DNA of 64,000 nt from Candidatus Kapaibacterium sp. (GTDB taxonomy: Bacteria > Bacteroidota > Ignavibacteria > Kapaibacteriales > UBA2268), in the NCBI GenBank assembly GCA_023957315.1, contig JAMLHE010000010.1, forward strand, positions 1 through 64,000, written 5' to 3'. The position numbers were made by a program, and so were the translations under genes. Positions 16,865-26,500 of the stretch are shown here, in pieces. The first letter of the stretch is position 1; each line of letters begins with the position of its first letter. The notes below the pieces were generated by a model. That model saw only the letters and a program-made list of their open reading frames with translations. It was not told the DNA's origin and searched no databases.

Positions 16865-18550
16865 TTATTTAGTTTGCTCTTGCATTGGTTCAACTTTAGG
16901 AGCTGCAGGAATAGTAGGAGCTGTATCGAAACGAACTTTATTACCATCCCACCATATAGAACCACCTGATTGTTCTTTATTGTTTTCGTCAAATAACACA
17001 TTGTTCATATTTGAGTCAAAGTTAATATTCGTGATTTCAGCTGGTACTTCTGCAATTTGATTAGCATCAATTCTCTTTCCGACAGCAATCCAGCTAAATC
17101 TTACATTTGAAATTCCTTCAGCTATACTCGAAGGAGCTAATGCTACCCAAAAACCATTCTGGTCAATACTTGCAATATACAAACTTGCAGGGGCTCCGAT
17201 TGGAGTTACAGTTGCAACAGGTACATCGCCAAGAATTGATGAAAATGTAGTTGGGAAAGCAACGTAAACAGGCTGCTGTTCGATTTGTGAAACCCCATAA
17301 GTATGGATTGAAAGCTCAGTGGAAGTCATTGAGTAAGCGGGTACTCTTGTTTGACCTGTATTTGGCTTTACTAAATCTGCAGAGTAGCCACTTGTATATT
17401 CGTTACCGACATTATAAGATGCAAACAACTCACCACTATTTACATTACCCATAATCATACCACGTGACCAAGAGCCGATTATGCCACCGAAGAAACCTGC
17501 TCCAATTCCCATAACTTCATTGTTCGAAAGAAATCCAGTTCCACTTGCATAAGCAGAAGTTCCATAAACTCCATAATTAATACTTCCACTACTCCTATAC
17601 CCTAATGAGCCCCAATAAGTACCTGAAACATCTGCCCCTAAAACGCCACCACACCGACTATAATCATTATAATTCCAACCACCGACACCAAAAGTATAAA
17701 GGTCGCCCCAAAAACTATGACCAGCTGAACCAGTGTTACTAGCATCTTGTGAATAACCAGTACCATCATTTTTAGAATCACGATTTCTATAACCCATTAG
17801 CGTATGTTGCCCGTCACCATTAGCAGTTAATTGCTGTCTATAAACATATAATTGGTATCCTGAAGCAATAGAAGTATTTATACTCGCACTTGTTCCATTA
17901 TCCTGAAAAAGAGAATTCCCAATAACAGAGCCACCAGTAGTCCATTTTGTCATGTAATTAGTTGTACCTGATCCAGTGATTCCTGAAGGTGTTTCCCAAC
18001 TCAAATCACCCGTTCCGTCAGTTACTAATACTTGGCCATCAGTCCCATCTTCGGAAGGGAATGCATATGTATTAGTTGTCCCAACTGTAAGTGCAGTAAA
18101 GGCACCGCTATTTGGAGTAGCAGAGCCAATTGCCATTGGCGTCGCCCATGCACTTGCTGTTAAATTATTTGATAATATCGAAAATGGTACACTGGTAATA
18201 CTTGTCCTTGGGAGAGTAGTAGACTTTACTCCGACTTCCAGATATGGCGTAATACCATTAAAAATGCTTGGTTCAATCACCTCGTCATTTCCAGATGCGG
18301 TACCAAGAATTACTGAATATAATCCATTTACTATGTCAATGGATTTCGTCGCAGCTGCATTACTTGGAGGCCATATTTTGTTGCCACCTGTTTCAGCATC
18401 ATATATAGCAAAAGTAAATGCTACAGCCGATTCGTTGACCGGCTTATCACTATTATCAAGCAGCTTACCTTGGTATGTTATAGTGGTTGGCTGCGAAAAT
18501 GCAAATGAATTGCATAATAGAAACAAAACGATGAAGGAGAATTTTTTCAT
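16865..18550 (-). CDS. Large exported surface protein of unknown function
   Basis: 561 residues from MKKFSFIVLFLLCNSFAFSQ; an upstream ATG at 18595 would put 15 residues before the signal peptide. After the signal comes PTTITYQGKLLDNSDKPV, a start shared by many Bacteroidota exported proteins resembling tail-fibre or collagen-like surface proteins. A Gly/Ser/Thr-rich middle follows (SGTTNYMTKWTTGGSVIGNSL), then alternating Gly-Tyr rich segments, and a short C-terminal region ending in Pro/Lys/Glu. No catalytic motif is seen. Probably an outer-surface structural or adhesive protein. Confidence 0.7.
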   Translation of the reverse strand: MKKFSFIVLFLLCNSFAFSQPTTITYQGKLLDNSDKPVNESAVAFTFAIYDAETGGNKIWPPSNAAATKSIDIVNGLYSVILGTASGNDEVIEPSIFNGITPYLEVGVKSTTLPRTSITSVPFSILSNNLTASAWATPMAIGSATPNSGAFTALTVGTTNTYAFPSEDGTDGQVLVTDGTGDLSWETPSGITGSGTTNYMTKWTTGGSVIGNSLFQDNGTSASINTSIASGYQLYVYRQQLTANGDGQHTLMGYRNRDSKNDGTGYSQDASNTGSAGHSFWGDLYTFGVGGWNYNDYSRCGGVLGADVSGTYWGSLGYRSSGSINYGVYGTSAYASGTGFLSNNEVMGIGAGFFGGIIGSWSRGMIMGNVNSGELFASYNVGNEYTSGYSADLVKPNTGQTRVPAYSMTSTELSIHTYGVSQIEQQPVYVAFPTTFSSILGDVPVATVTPIGAPASLYIASIDQNGFWVALAPSSIAEGISNVRFSWIAVGKRIDANQIAEVPAEITNINFDSNMNNVLFDENNKEQSGGSIWWDGNKVRFDTAPTIPAAPKVEPMQEQTK

Positions 18551-18679
18551 AAAGTATCTCTTATTAATTAATAAAAAAATTAGAAACCTAAACATTACTT
18601 ATCAAAAATACAAAATATTTTTAGAATTGCCTAAAATATTTTTTTGTCCCTGTTTTTGTTGCAAAGACAGGAAAAAATT

Positions 18680-18712
18680 AACCTTCCGAAGCTTTGAAAC
18701 TTTCGGAAGGTT
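18680..18712 (+). repeat. Palindromic repeat related to 15229-15261
   Basis: AACCTTCCGAAG...CTTTCGGAAGGTT imperfect hairpin followed by TTTATTTTT. The same stem sequence as the terminator after htrA indicates a dispersed intergenic palindrome family. Confidence 0.6.
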
Positions 18713-18780
18713 TTATTTTTGGAACTTTGTGGTCATAGTGACAAAGACTGTAAAAGCGTTTTGACCCATAAAAAAACAAT

Positions 18781-18800
18781 CCCATGAATAAATTCATGGG
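18781..18800 (-). terminator. Hairpin terminator of the DUF3160 gene
   Basis: CCCATGAATA/AATTCATGGG hairpin; on the minus strand it is followed by ATTGTTTTTTTAT, placed 14 bases past the DUF3160 stop. Related CCCAYGG...CCRTGGG hairpins with the same CTATGTTT flank lie at 33440, 33481 and about 45600. Confidence 0.65.
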
Positions 18801-18814
18801 CTATGTTTTCATTT

Positions 18815-21352
18815 TTACCTTATCAAATTCATTTTACCGGATTGAATTATTTTGCCAATCTTGAGAGTGTAAATATATATTCCTGACGGCACTGCTATGT
18901 CGTTCGCATTCAATCCGTTCCAAATCAAAGAATATGAATTTGCAGGAACAATTTGGTCGAATAAAGTGATAACCCTATTACCCTGAATATCGTAAATGCT
19001 TAAATTAGCTTTTTGACCATCCAAATTCCATGGGATTACAAAATTGATGACAGTTTTATGATTGAACGGATTTGGATGATTTTTCATCCTTATGTTATTT
19101 GTTGCCAATGGCAAATCTTCGGTGCTATTGCTAATATATGTGAATAATGACATTATATCGCCATCGGGCTTGGCACCATCTTTATCGGCTAGATATAAAT
19201 TTGTAGAAGCAGGGCGATATGCAGGGGCGCCGTCCATCTCTCGCCATTCTTCATTTGTAAGTCGTTTAAAATCATTGGAAAGAAATTCGTAATAGCTCGA
19301 AACAGGACCAATATATGAGCGCATTCCACCTTCGGGAGTGGGTGCAGTTATCACAGCCATATTAATTTTGCCTGTACCGGCGTGCAATACCCAACCCACT
19401 TCATTGCCAAATTCATCTGTGGGAATTGTGTGTACGTCTGCAACGACAGGTTTGTCGGATTCAAAACCATCACCTTTTAAATAATTATCATTGAATTCAT
19501 TTGCAGTGAGATACGCATATAGCCCAATATACCACCCGAGATTAGTGCCTCCGCAACTCCTATCTTCCTTAATAGTTGAACATAAAAAATCAACATCACT
19601 TTCAGAATATTTTTCTCCGGCAAGTATCTTTTCGGAAATTGCTTTAAGGTTATTGCAGGCATTTTCCCACTTGTGATATATATATGGAATACCATTTGGA
19701 AGAAATTCGTGAATATTTTTTATTACATTTTTTAATTCTTCGTATAATTCAGGGACGGGTTCTACATATCCATGAGGATATGAACAAATATTACCACTTG
19801 TATAAGGTTGCTTACCATATAATAGAAAGTCATGCCGCAGTTCAGCCCAAGAAGCAAGTTGTGTGTTCATTGTCTTTTGCCACCAAGCAGCAGTTTGCAT
19901 AAATGGAGGCAAATTGTCCCGCTTCACTGGCGGATTCAATGAACGTATTGTATTTATCCATCTGCCATATACATTTTCATTCCAAAAACTACCATCATAA
20001 GAATCAATAAGATAACGAAGTGCGGCTAAATTTGATGAATAAGGATACTTTTTTAATTCCTCGAGCATTAATTGAATTGCGGCATCATTTCCAAGTGAAA
20101 AAAGAATATCTAATGTCTGAGGTACCATTCTTTCGACTTTTTTTCCTTTATAAAGAATCTTGTCATATGTAACATTCGCAGTTATAAACCCGTCAATAAT
20201 CGGTCGTTGCCCCATTAGCAAAAATGCCGCAGGTGGAACTACTTGGTTCAGGTCGAAAGGGTCAGAAAATAGTATCTGAGAACTATATAGCTGATTTGCA
20301 GAATTTAATTCAAGAATTTTATTTCGGAAAAGTTCTAATTTATTAGTATCTGCAAGTTCAAGAGCTGTAATTTGGAGTTCATCCATAGCATTTATGATTT
20401 CCCATAAGTTAATGTTATCCTGTTTGCCGATGAGGATAACCAACATACTGTCTATCCACGCAAAATCCTTATCAGCTCCTGATTTATGAACTGTTTCTGC
20501 TATCACAGCTGTCAAAAGCGTCATTTGGTCAATGTCTTCTTTTGTGAATATATTTACCGGGTCATTTTTAGGAGCCGAGATTAAAATTTCCGTTCTACCC
20601 AGCCACATCATTGCTTGAAAATATCTTTCTAAGTACCAGCTTCTTGTGTAATGCCCACGAATTTGAAACTGACTGAAATCCAATTTGCGAGGACTGTTGC
20701 AGAAAAGAGCATAATCTAAAGGCGATAAATCTTTAACCATTTGCTTTATTTCTTCAACTTTAGCTTGATTATCGGGAAAATTACATTCAAAATCATGGTA
20801 AAGCAACATTTGAGTTACCGAGAAATATAAATCCATATCAAACAGAGCTTTATGGTAATTGTCCGGTATCTCATTTGTGTCAATGCTTTTCATATATTCT
20901 TTTACAGAATTGATGCCTATTCCAAGTCTTGTTGCTATCTCATACTCTTCAATATAAGGTAATAAACTACTATAAGTAAAATGTAGTGCATGAAGCATAG
21001 CATCGGCGGAAATATAAATAGGCATATCCTTGATGAAAACATCCCAAAATGCATGGATAAATGTCGGGAAATTCAATCTTTCCGTGACCATAAAGCCATG
21101 CTTTGAAATCAGAGCTTTCTCATAATCAGTCAATGTGAAAATGGAATCAATTTCTTTCGAATAATCGGCATTCATGAAATCAGTGTTTGCCTCTTTAAGA
21201 AAAGCTCCGGCAGGATACATCTCAAGCAAATCATCAACGCTCATATCCTTGTTCTCTTCGAGGAATTTGATATATTCCTCAACTTTAAAATTCGCATACG
21301 TCGAAGCCGAAACAAACAACAAAGCTAAAATAATAGTCAAAAACTTTTTCAT
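18815..21352 (-). CDS. DUF3160 exported protein with T9SS sorting domain
   Basis: 845 residues. A signal peptide (MKKFLTIILALLFVSASTYA) is followed by a large DUF3160-type body rich in aromatic and acidic residues (TERLNFPTFIHAFWDVF, YISADAMLHALHFTYSSLL, VADVHTIPTDEFG). The last 90 residues form a type IX secretion sorting domain (NHPNPFNHKTVINFVIP, LSIYDIQGNRVITLF, VPSGIYIYTLKIG, ending SGKMNLIR), so the protein should be exported through T9SS and attached at the surface. DUF3160 has no established activity. A truncated copy of its 5' part lies beyond the metal island at 32762-33160. Confidence 0.85.
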   Translation of the reverse strand: MKKFLTIILALLFVSASTYANFKVEEYIKFLEENKDMSVDDLLEMYPAGAFLKEANTDFMNADYSKEIDSIFTLTDYEKALISKHGFMVTERLNFPTFIHAFWDVFIKDMPIYISADAMLHALHFTYSSLLPYIEEYEIATRLGIGINSVKEYMKSIDTNEIPDNYHKALFDMDLYFSVTQMLLYHDFECNFPDNQAKVEEIKQMVKDLSPLDYALFCNSPRKLDFSQFQIRGHYTRSWYLERYFQAMMWLGRTEILISAPKNDPVNIFTKEDIDQMTLLTAVIAETVHKSGADKDFAWIDSMLVILIGKQDNINLWEIINAMDELQITALELADTNKLELFRNKILELNSANQLYSSQILFSDPFDLNQVVPPAAFLLMGQRPIIDGFITANVTYDKILYKGKKVERMVPQTLDILFSLGNDAAIQLMLEELKKYPYSSNLAALRYLIDSYDGSFWNENVYGRWINTIRSLNPPVKRDNLPPFMQTAAWWQKTMNTQLASWAELRHDFLLYGKQPYTSGNICSYPHGYVEPVPELYEELKNVIKNIHEFLPNGIPYIYHKWENACNNLKAISEKILAGEKYSESDVDFLCSTIKEDRSCGGTNLGWYIGLYAYLTANEFNDNYLKGDGFESDKPVVADVHTIPTDEFGNEVGWVLHAGTGKINMAVITAPTPEGGMRSYIGPVSSYYEFLSNDFKRLTNEEWREMDGAPAYRPASTNLYLADKDGAKPDGDIMSLFTYISNSTEDLPLATNNIRMKNHPNPFNHKTVINFVIPWNLDGQKANLSIYDIQGNRVITLFDQIVPANSYSLIWNGLNANDIAVPSGIYIYTLKIGKIIQSGKMNLIR

Positions 21353-21605
21353 AGTCTATCCTTCAATTTATCAAATTGGTACCTTCATATATTATATGAC
21401 ACATAAAAATACAATTTGTTCCCGGAAATTATTTTTTTTTGGTTTGTGTTGATATAAACTTGTCTGAATTATGATTTATATGATTATTATGATTAATCCC
21501 TTTTTTGTCCGGTCAGTTGTTACCAAGACTGCAAAAATCGTTTTGACTCCGAAGGAGTCACATGTTTATAGCAAAAAGTTAATAATATACATTCTACCTC
21601 TTCTA
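20966..21605. repeat. Left copy of ~0.6-kb direct repeat flanking metal island
   Basis: This segment (5' end of the DUF3160 gene plus its upstream region) recurs in the same orientation at 32774-33350 with a constant offset of 11,808 bases through the coding part. The coding portion is nearly identical; the signal-peptide and upstream parts are more diverged. The 338-base gap 21353-21690 holds this repeat, GACTCC/GGAGTC hairpin sequence and the promoter region of the next gene. Confidence 0.85.
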
Positions 21606-21690
21606 CATTTTGAAAAATAAAGTGAATAAGACACAATAATATTCAAATCTTTGCGTAGCTTAAAATAGAATACTAATTTGACGAAAGGAC

Positions 21691-22287
21691 TTGTTGAGCA
21701 TATTAAAACATATTGTAGCATTACTTCTCTTGGTGAGCCTACCAATATCAGCCACTGGGTTAAGTATTAATGTTCAAAAGTGCAATCATAAAGGAACTTT
21801 CCATTTAGCTTTTTTTGCTCCTCCTAAAGTACTACAACATAACAATTGCTGCTGCTCCGGAAGTGAAATGTCCCAAAAATCTCAGATAGAATCTTGTGGG
21901 TGCAGTGATGGAGTAGAATTAGGTTTGTATTCTTGTTGTGATAAGAATATGAATCAAGATGCTGCTATCTTGGTTTCAAAATTTCAATCAACTAATAATG
22001 CAGAATGTTCTCCGGTACAGGCAAAATGTTGCTCCACATCTGAAATATCAATTGCTCAAACCGGCAAAGTTCTTGTAACTGAAAAAGTGAAAATGAACTT
22101 TGAAGGATATGCAAATTCTTCTTGTCTAATCTCCAAAATGCAGTATGATTTCATAAATAACGATAAAAGTAAAATCAAAGCTATTCTATTCCCGCTCAAG
22201 GAACCCAATGATTTTATCATATCGTATATCCATACTACATCTCAATCTGATGATGAATCAGACATTCCCGCCTCTGATATTTGCTAA
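21691..22287 (+). CDS. Cys-rich exported protein, start of metal island
   Basis: 198 residues with a TTG start, required because an in-frame stop lies just upstream and no ATG occurs before the mature domain; AAAGGA lies just before it. Signal peptide about 1-22. The mature part is cysteine-rich: QKCNHKGTFHLAFFAPPK, NNCCCSGSE, ESCGCSDG, YSCCDKNMN and AKCCSTSE. The arrangement recalls the small Bacteroidota exported HYC_CC_PP-type proteins often found with metal genes (a Cys/His motif, CC motif), but it is longer and has extra CC pairs. Metal binding in the periplasm is likely; no enzymatic motif is seen. It opens the run of plus-strand genes up to 32409. Confidence 0.6.
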   Translation: MLSILKHIVALLLLVSLPISATGLSINVQKCNHKGTFHLAFFAPPKVLQHNNCCCSGSEMSQKSQIESCGCSDGVELGLYSCCDKNMNQDAAILVSKFQSTNNAECSPVQAKCCSTSEISIAQTGKVLVTEKVKMNFEGYANSSCLISKMQYDFINNDKSKIKAILFPLKEPNDFIISYIHTTSQSDDESDIPASDIC

Positions 22288-22396
22288 ATTTTCTTAGCAA
22301 AATCCCCTTTTTAGAATATTAAAAAATTAAAATCTTAGAAATCTATTAGATTTGCCTTAAACAGCAAATTATATTTATAGTCATAGGAGACTGGAA

Positions 22397-22774
22397 ATGA
22401 AACTGTATATAAACAAATGCAGGCAATTTCTTATTAGAAGTGCTGCAGTGCTACTTCTGGTATTCGCAATGGTGATAAGTTCATGCGAAAGAGATGAAAT
22501 TGCAATCGTGGACCCGATATTGATTGATAATGATTGTGATACGTTGAATGTATCATACTCTATTACTGTCAAATCATTATTCGACGATTGCGTTTCGTGT
22601 CATAATAGTTCAACAACGTACGGTGGAATTAATCTTGAAGATTTCGACAATATTAAATCTAACAAAGTCAAAATTAATAATCGAATTATATCAAGAAGCC
22701 ACTACTTTACCGGTTCAGATTGTGAAAGAATAAAAATTCAAGCTTGGATTAACCAAGGTTCTCAAAATAATTAA
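22397..22774 (+). CDS. Small lipoprotein with c-type haem motif
   Basis: 125 residues. Hydrophobic signal and lipobox (VFAMVISSC), then DCDTLNVSYSITVKSLFDDCVSCHNSST. The CVSCH motif (CxxCH) in the context LFxxxCVSCHNxxxxxGGINLEDF is that of single-haem cytochrome c-type domains found in Bacteroidota lipoproteins; the distal Met ligand is not obvious, and a His (SRSHYF) may serve. GGAGACTGGAA precedes the ATG. Next gene 12 bases downstream. A role in redox chemistry of the exported metal, such as Cu(I)/Cu(II), is conceivable but inferred from position only. Confidence 0.7.
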   Translation: MKLYINKCRQFLIRSAAVLLLVFAMVISSCERDEIAIVDPILIDNDCDTLNVSYSITVKSLFDDCVSCHNSSTTYGGINLEDFDNIKSNKVKINNRIISRSHYFTGSDCERIKIQAWINQGSQNN

Positions 22775-22786
22775 AAGGAGTTAAAA

Positions 22787-23374
22787 GTGAAAACAACACT
22801 TCAAATCAATTTAGCATTATTGCTAATATCAACTGCCTTGTTTTTAGGCTGCAGTAATATGATGGATAGCAATCCATCAAATCAGTTTGTCGAAAATTTC
22901 TTAACTATTTCCCCGACTGACAATTCTCAAGAAATTGGAATCAATGAGCCAATTATCCTCCAATTTGCTGCCCCGGTGGATGCGAACATAGTTGAAGAAA
23001 ATTTTGTCATAATCAACCAAAATTCTATCTCGGATATTGAATATATTGATGGAAAAAAAATGGACCATTCGGATATGAATTCAATGATGTCCGATGGTTC
23101 TATGTTGGCACATCTAAAAGAAAACCACTGTATAAAAGGTTCTTTTGAGTGGAATTCCGAAAAAACAAAGTGCGAATTCATGCCTGATTCCGGTTTTGAA
23201 GCTGACACTGACTATATGGTGTTTATGGATAGCCAAGTAATGAATCATATGAAATCAATAATGTCTGAAAGGAGAATGATGTCAAGTGGAATGGGTTTAA
23301 TGAATTGTGATTGTCATAAAAATGGACCGGGCAATTCAAATATCATAACACATTTCCGAACAAGAGGTAATTAA
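22787..23374 (+). CDS. Met/His-rich lipoprotein with SbsA-like Ig domain
   Basis: 195 residues, GTG start behind a strong AAAAGGAG. Lipobox ALFLGC, then SNMMDSNPSN. An Ig-like (SbsA/Big_5 type) domain is suggested by TISPTDNSQEIGINEPIILQFAAPVD and FMPDSGFEADTDYMVF. Inserted in and after it are metal-ligand-rich stretches: KKMDHSDMNSMMSDGSM, QVMNHMKSIMSERRMMSSG and MNCDCHKNG. Met- and His-rich segments are typical of periplasmic Cu(I)/Ag(I) binding proteins. Followed by a terminator, so it closes the first transcription unit of the island. Confidence 0.65.
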   Translation: MKTTLQINLALLLISTALFLGCSNMMDSNPSNQFVENFLTISPTDNSQEIGINEPIILQFAAPVDANIVEENFVIINQNSISDIEYIDGKKMDHSDMNSMMSDGSMLAHLKENHCIKGSFEWNSEKTKCEFMPDSGFEADTDYMVFMDSQVMNHMKSIMSERRMMSSGMGLMNCDCHKNGPGNSNIITHFRTRGN

Positions 23375-23382
23375 GACTTTTT

Positions 23383-23416
23383 GCAGGCAGAGAGGTAAAA
23401 GCTCTGCCTGCTTTTT
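23383..23416 (+). terminator. Rho-independent terminator inside metal island
   Basis: GCAGGCAGAG and CTCTGCCTGC form a perfect 10-bp stem followed by TTTTTATTT, separating the three small exported proteins from the cusA-copB-cusB unit. Confidence 0.9.
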
Positions 23417-23522
23417 ATTTATTCTACAATTTAACAAGTATAATAAGTATTAATAAAATAACTCATAGATAATAGACTCTATGCAAATAAATGGCAGTTA
23501 TTATTAGAAATAGGGATTTTTT

Positions 23523-26500
23523 GTGCTAAATAAAATAATCAAATACTTTTTAGAGAATAAGTTGGTTACGCTACTTGTTCTGCTTGGCTTAATAGCCTGG
23601 GGTATTGTTACCGCACCATTTGGATGGCAAGTAGGAGGCTTGCCATCCGACCCGGTTCCGGTAGATGCCATCCCCGACATCGGTGAAAACCAACAAATAG
23701 TGTTTACTCCATGGGCAGGGCGTTCACCACAAGATATTGAAGACCAAATCTCCTACCCGCTAACTACCTATTTGTTGGGTATTCCCGGAGTAAAGACTAT
23801 TCGGAGTTCCTCGATATTTGGGTTTTCGAGCATTTATATTATCTTTGATGAAGACATTGAATTTTATTGGTCACGCTCTCGCATCCTTGAAAAATTGAGT
23901 TCGTTACCGTCAGGTTTGCTCCCTGATGGTGTCCAACCTACCTTGGGTCCCGATGCAACTGCTTTGGGACAAATTTATTGGTACACGCTTGAAGGGAGAG
24001 ACAAAGAAGGCAATCCAACCGGTGGATGGGATTTGCATGAAATCCGTACCGTTCAGGATTTCTATGTAAAATATGGTCTGAATGCAAGCGAAGGAGTTTC
24101 GGAAGTGGCTTCCATTGGTGGTTTTGTACAGGAGTATCAGATTGATGTAAATCCCGATGCGTTGAAAGTATATAATATTCCACTATATAAAGTAATGCAG
24201 GCAGTCCAAAAATCAAACCGAGATGTTGGTGCAAAAACCATAGAAATCAATCAGGCTGAATATCTTGTACGCGGCTTAGGCTATGTTAAAAGTGTAGAAG
24301 ATATTGAAAAAGCAGTCGTTGCTGTTCAGGACAATGTCCCTATTCGCATTAAGGATATTGCTTTTGTAACACTCGGACCCGCCTCTCGCAGAGGTGTGCT
24401 TGACAAAGACGGAGCCGAAGTGGTGGGCGGTGTTGTTGTTGCCCGATATGGTGCCAACCCATTACAAGTCATTAATAATTTAAAAGATAAAATTAAAGAG
24501 ATTTCGCCCGGCTTACCCCAAAAAACACTTGCAAATGGAGTAGTTAGCCAACTAACAATTGTGCCTTTTTACGACCGTTCGGAACTTATTTATGAGACAT
24601 TGGGAACATTGGAAGAGGCTTTGTCACTTCAAATATTAATTACCATTTTGGTGATTATTGTTATGATTTATAATCTGAGGGCATCGTTGCTCATCTCGAG
24701 CCTATTGCCAATTGCAGTTCTTATGGTTTTTATTGCGATGCGTTATTTTGGGGTTGATGCCAATATAGTAGCCCTTTCCGGAATTGCCATTGCAATTGGG
24801 ACGATGGTTGATTTGGGCATTATCCTTACTGAGAATGTAATAAAACACCTTGATGAAGCTCCACCCGAACAAAAGCTAATTACAACCATATATAAGGGTT
24901 CGGCGGAAGTAAGCTCCGCAATTCTTACTGCGGTTTCGACCACCATTGTGAGTTTTATTCCTGTATTTACCATGCAGGCTGCCGAAGGTAAATTATTTGG
25001 TCCTCTTGCCTTTACCAAAACCTTTGCTTTGGTTGCTGCACTTATTGTTGCCTTATTCATTTTACCCACATTAGCACATTGGTTTTTTGGTTTTAAATTC
25101 AAAAATCTCCGCCTTATTAAATGGGTAAATTTTATCCTTGTTTTAGTGGGTATTATTGGATTATTACTTGGAATGGTATGGGCGGGTATCTTGCTTATGT
25201 TATTTGGATTAATCGGATTAATCAAACCACTAATCCAAGATAAGGAACTGTTTAAGAGTCGTTTTAATCGAAAAGTTATAGATAATGCAGAATTGATTTT
25301 AGTGGTTATCGGCGTAATTTGGCTTTTAGCAAAATACTGGTTACCGCTTGGAGCAGGCAATAGTCTTATACTTAACTTTATTTTTGTTGCCCTGTTGGTT
25401 GGTTTAATTCTGGGAGCATTTGGTTTATTACAACATTTCTACAAAAATATATTGCTTTGGTGTTTGAACAATAAAGTGATATTTCTCCTTATTCCGACCT
25501 TTTTAATTCTTTTGGCAGTAAATATCTGGATGGGCTTTACGAGCGTTTTTGGATTTTTAGCAAAAGGAACAGACCAGGTTGGCTGGAATGTCAGAACTAC
25601 TTCAGTTTGGTCGGGATTAACCCATACTTTCCCGGGATTAGGGAAGGAGTTTATGCCCTCACTGGATGAAGGTAGCTTTTTGCTTATGCCAACATCAATG
25701 CCTCATTCGGGCGTCGAATTTAACCGGAAAGTTGTAGCCCAATTGGATATGTTGCTTACAGGCATCCCTGAAGTAGAACTTGCTGTGGGTAAGCTGGGCA
25801 GAGTTGAATCGGCACTTGATCCGGCACCAATATCTATGTTTGAGAATTTAATTAACTACAAATCCGAATATGCACTCAATGAAAAGGGGCATCGCAAAAG
25901 ATTTAAAACTGATAATAAGAACCGTTTTATACTTACAAACGGAGATACTTTGACCAATGAAGAGGTGCTCTTACGTGGTATATCAACAAACGAACTGATA
26001 CCACATGAAAATGGCAGCTATTTCCGAAACTGGCGTACACACATCAAATCATCCAATGATATTTGGAAAGAAATAGTAGCTGTATCAAAAATACCGGGTG
26101 TTACTTCGGCTCCAAAATTACAGCCTATTGAAACCCGACTTGTAATGTTACAAACCGGAATGCGAGCACCTATGGGCATTAAAATTTTTGGACCCGACCT
26201 TGTAACTATCGAACAATTTGGTTTAAAGTTGGAAGGCATTCTTAAAGAAGTTCCATCGGTAAAAGCAGAAGCTGCATTTGCCGACAGGATTGTAGGTAAA
26301 CCATACATTCATCTGAATATCAATCGTGATGAAATTTCCCGATACGGCTTAAATATTGAAGATGTGCAACAAACTATTGAAACAGCAATTGGCGGAATGA
26401 AGATTTCCTCTACGGTTGAAGGACGCGAGCGTTTCCCGATAAGAGTGCGTTACCCGCGAGAACTCCGGGATGACCCTGAATCGCTAAGTAAAATCCTTAT

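Noticed and set aside
16789-17001. 70-codon minus-strand frame between the M28 and surface-protein genes
   Set aside because: Out-of-frame shadow of the 3' end of the surface-protein gene.
17976-18764. 262-codon plus-strand frame opposite the surface-protein gene
   Set aside because: Antisense shadow of the real minus-strand gene; translation is low-complexity and has no start signals.
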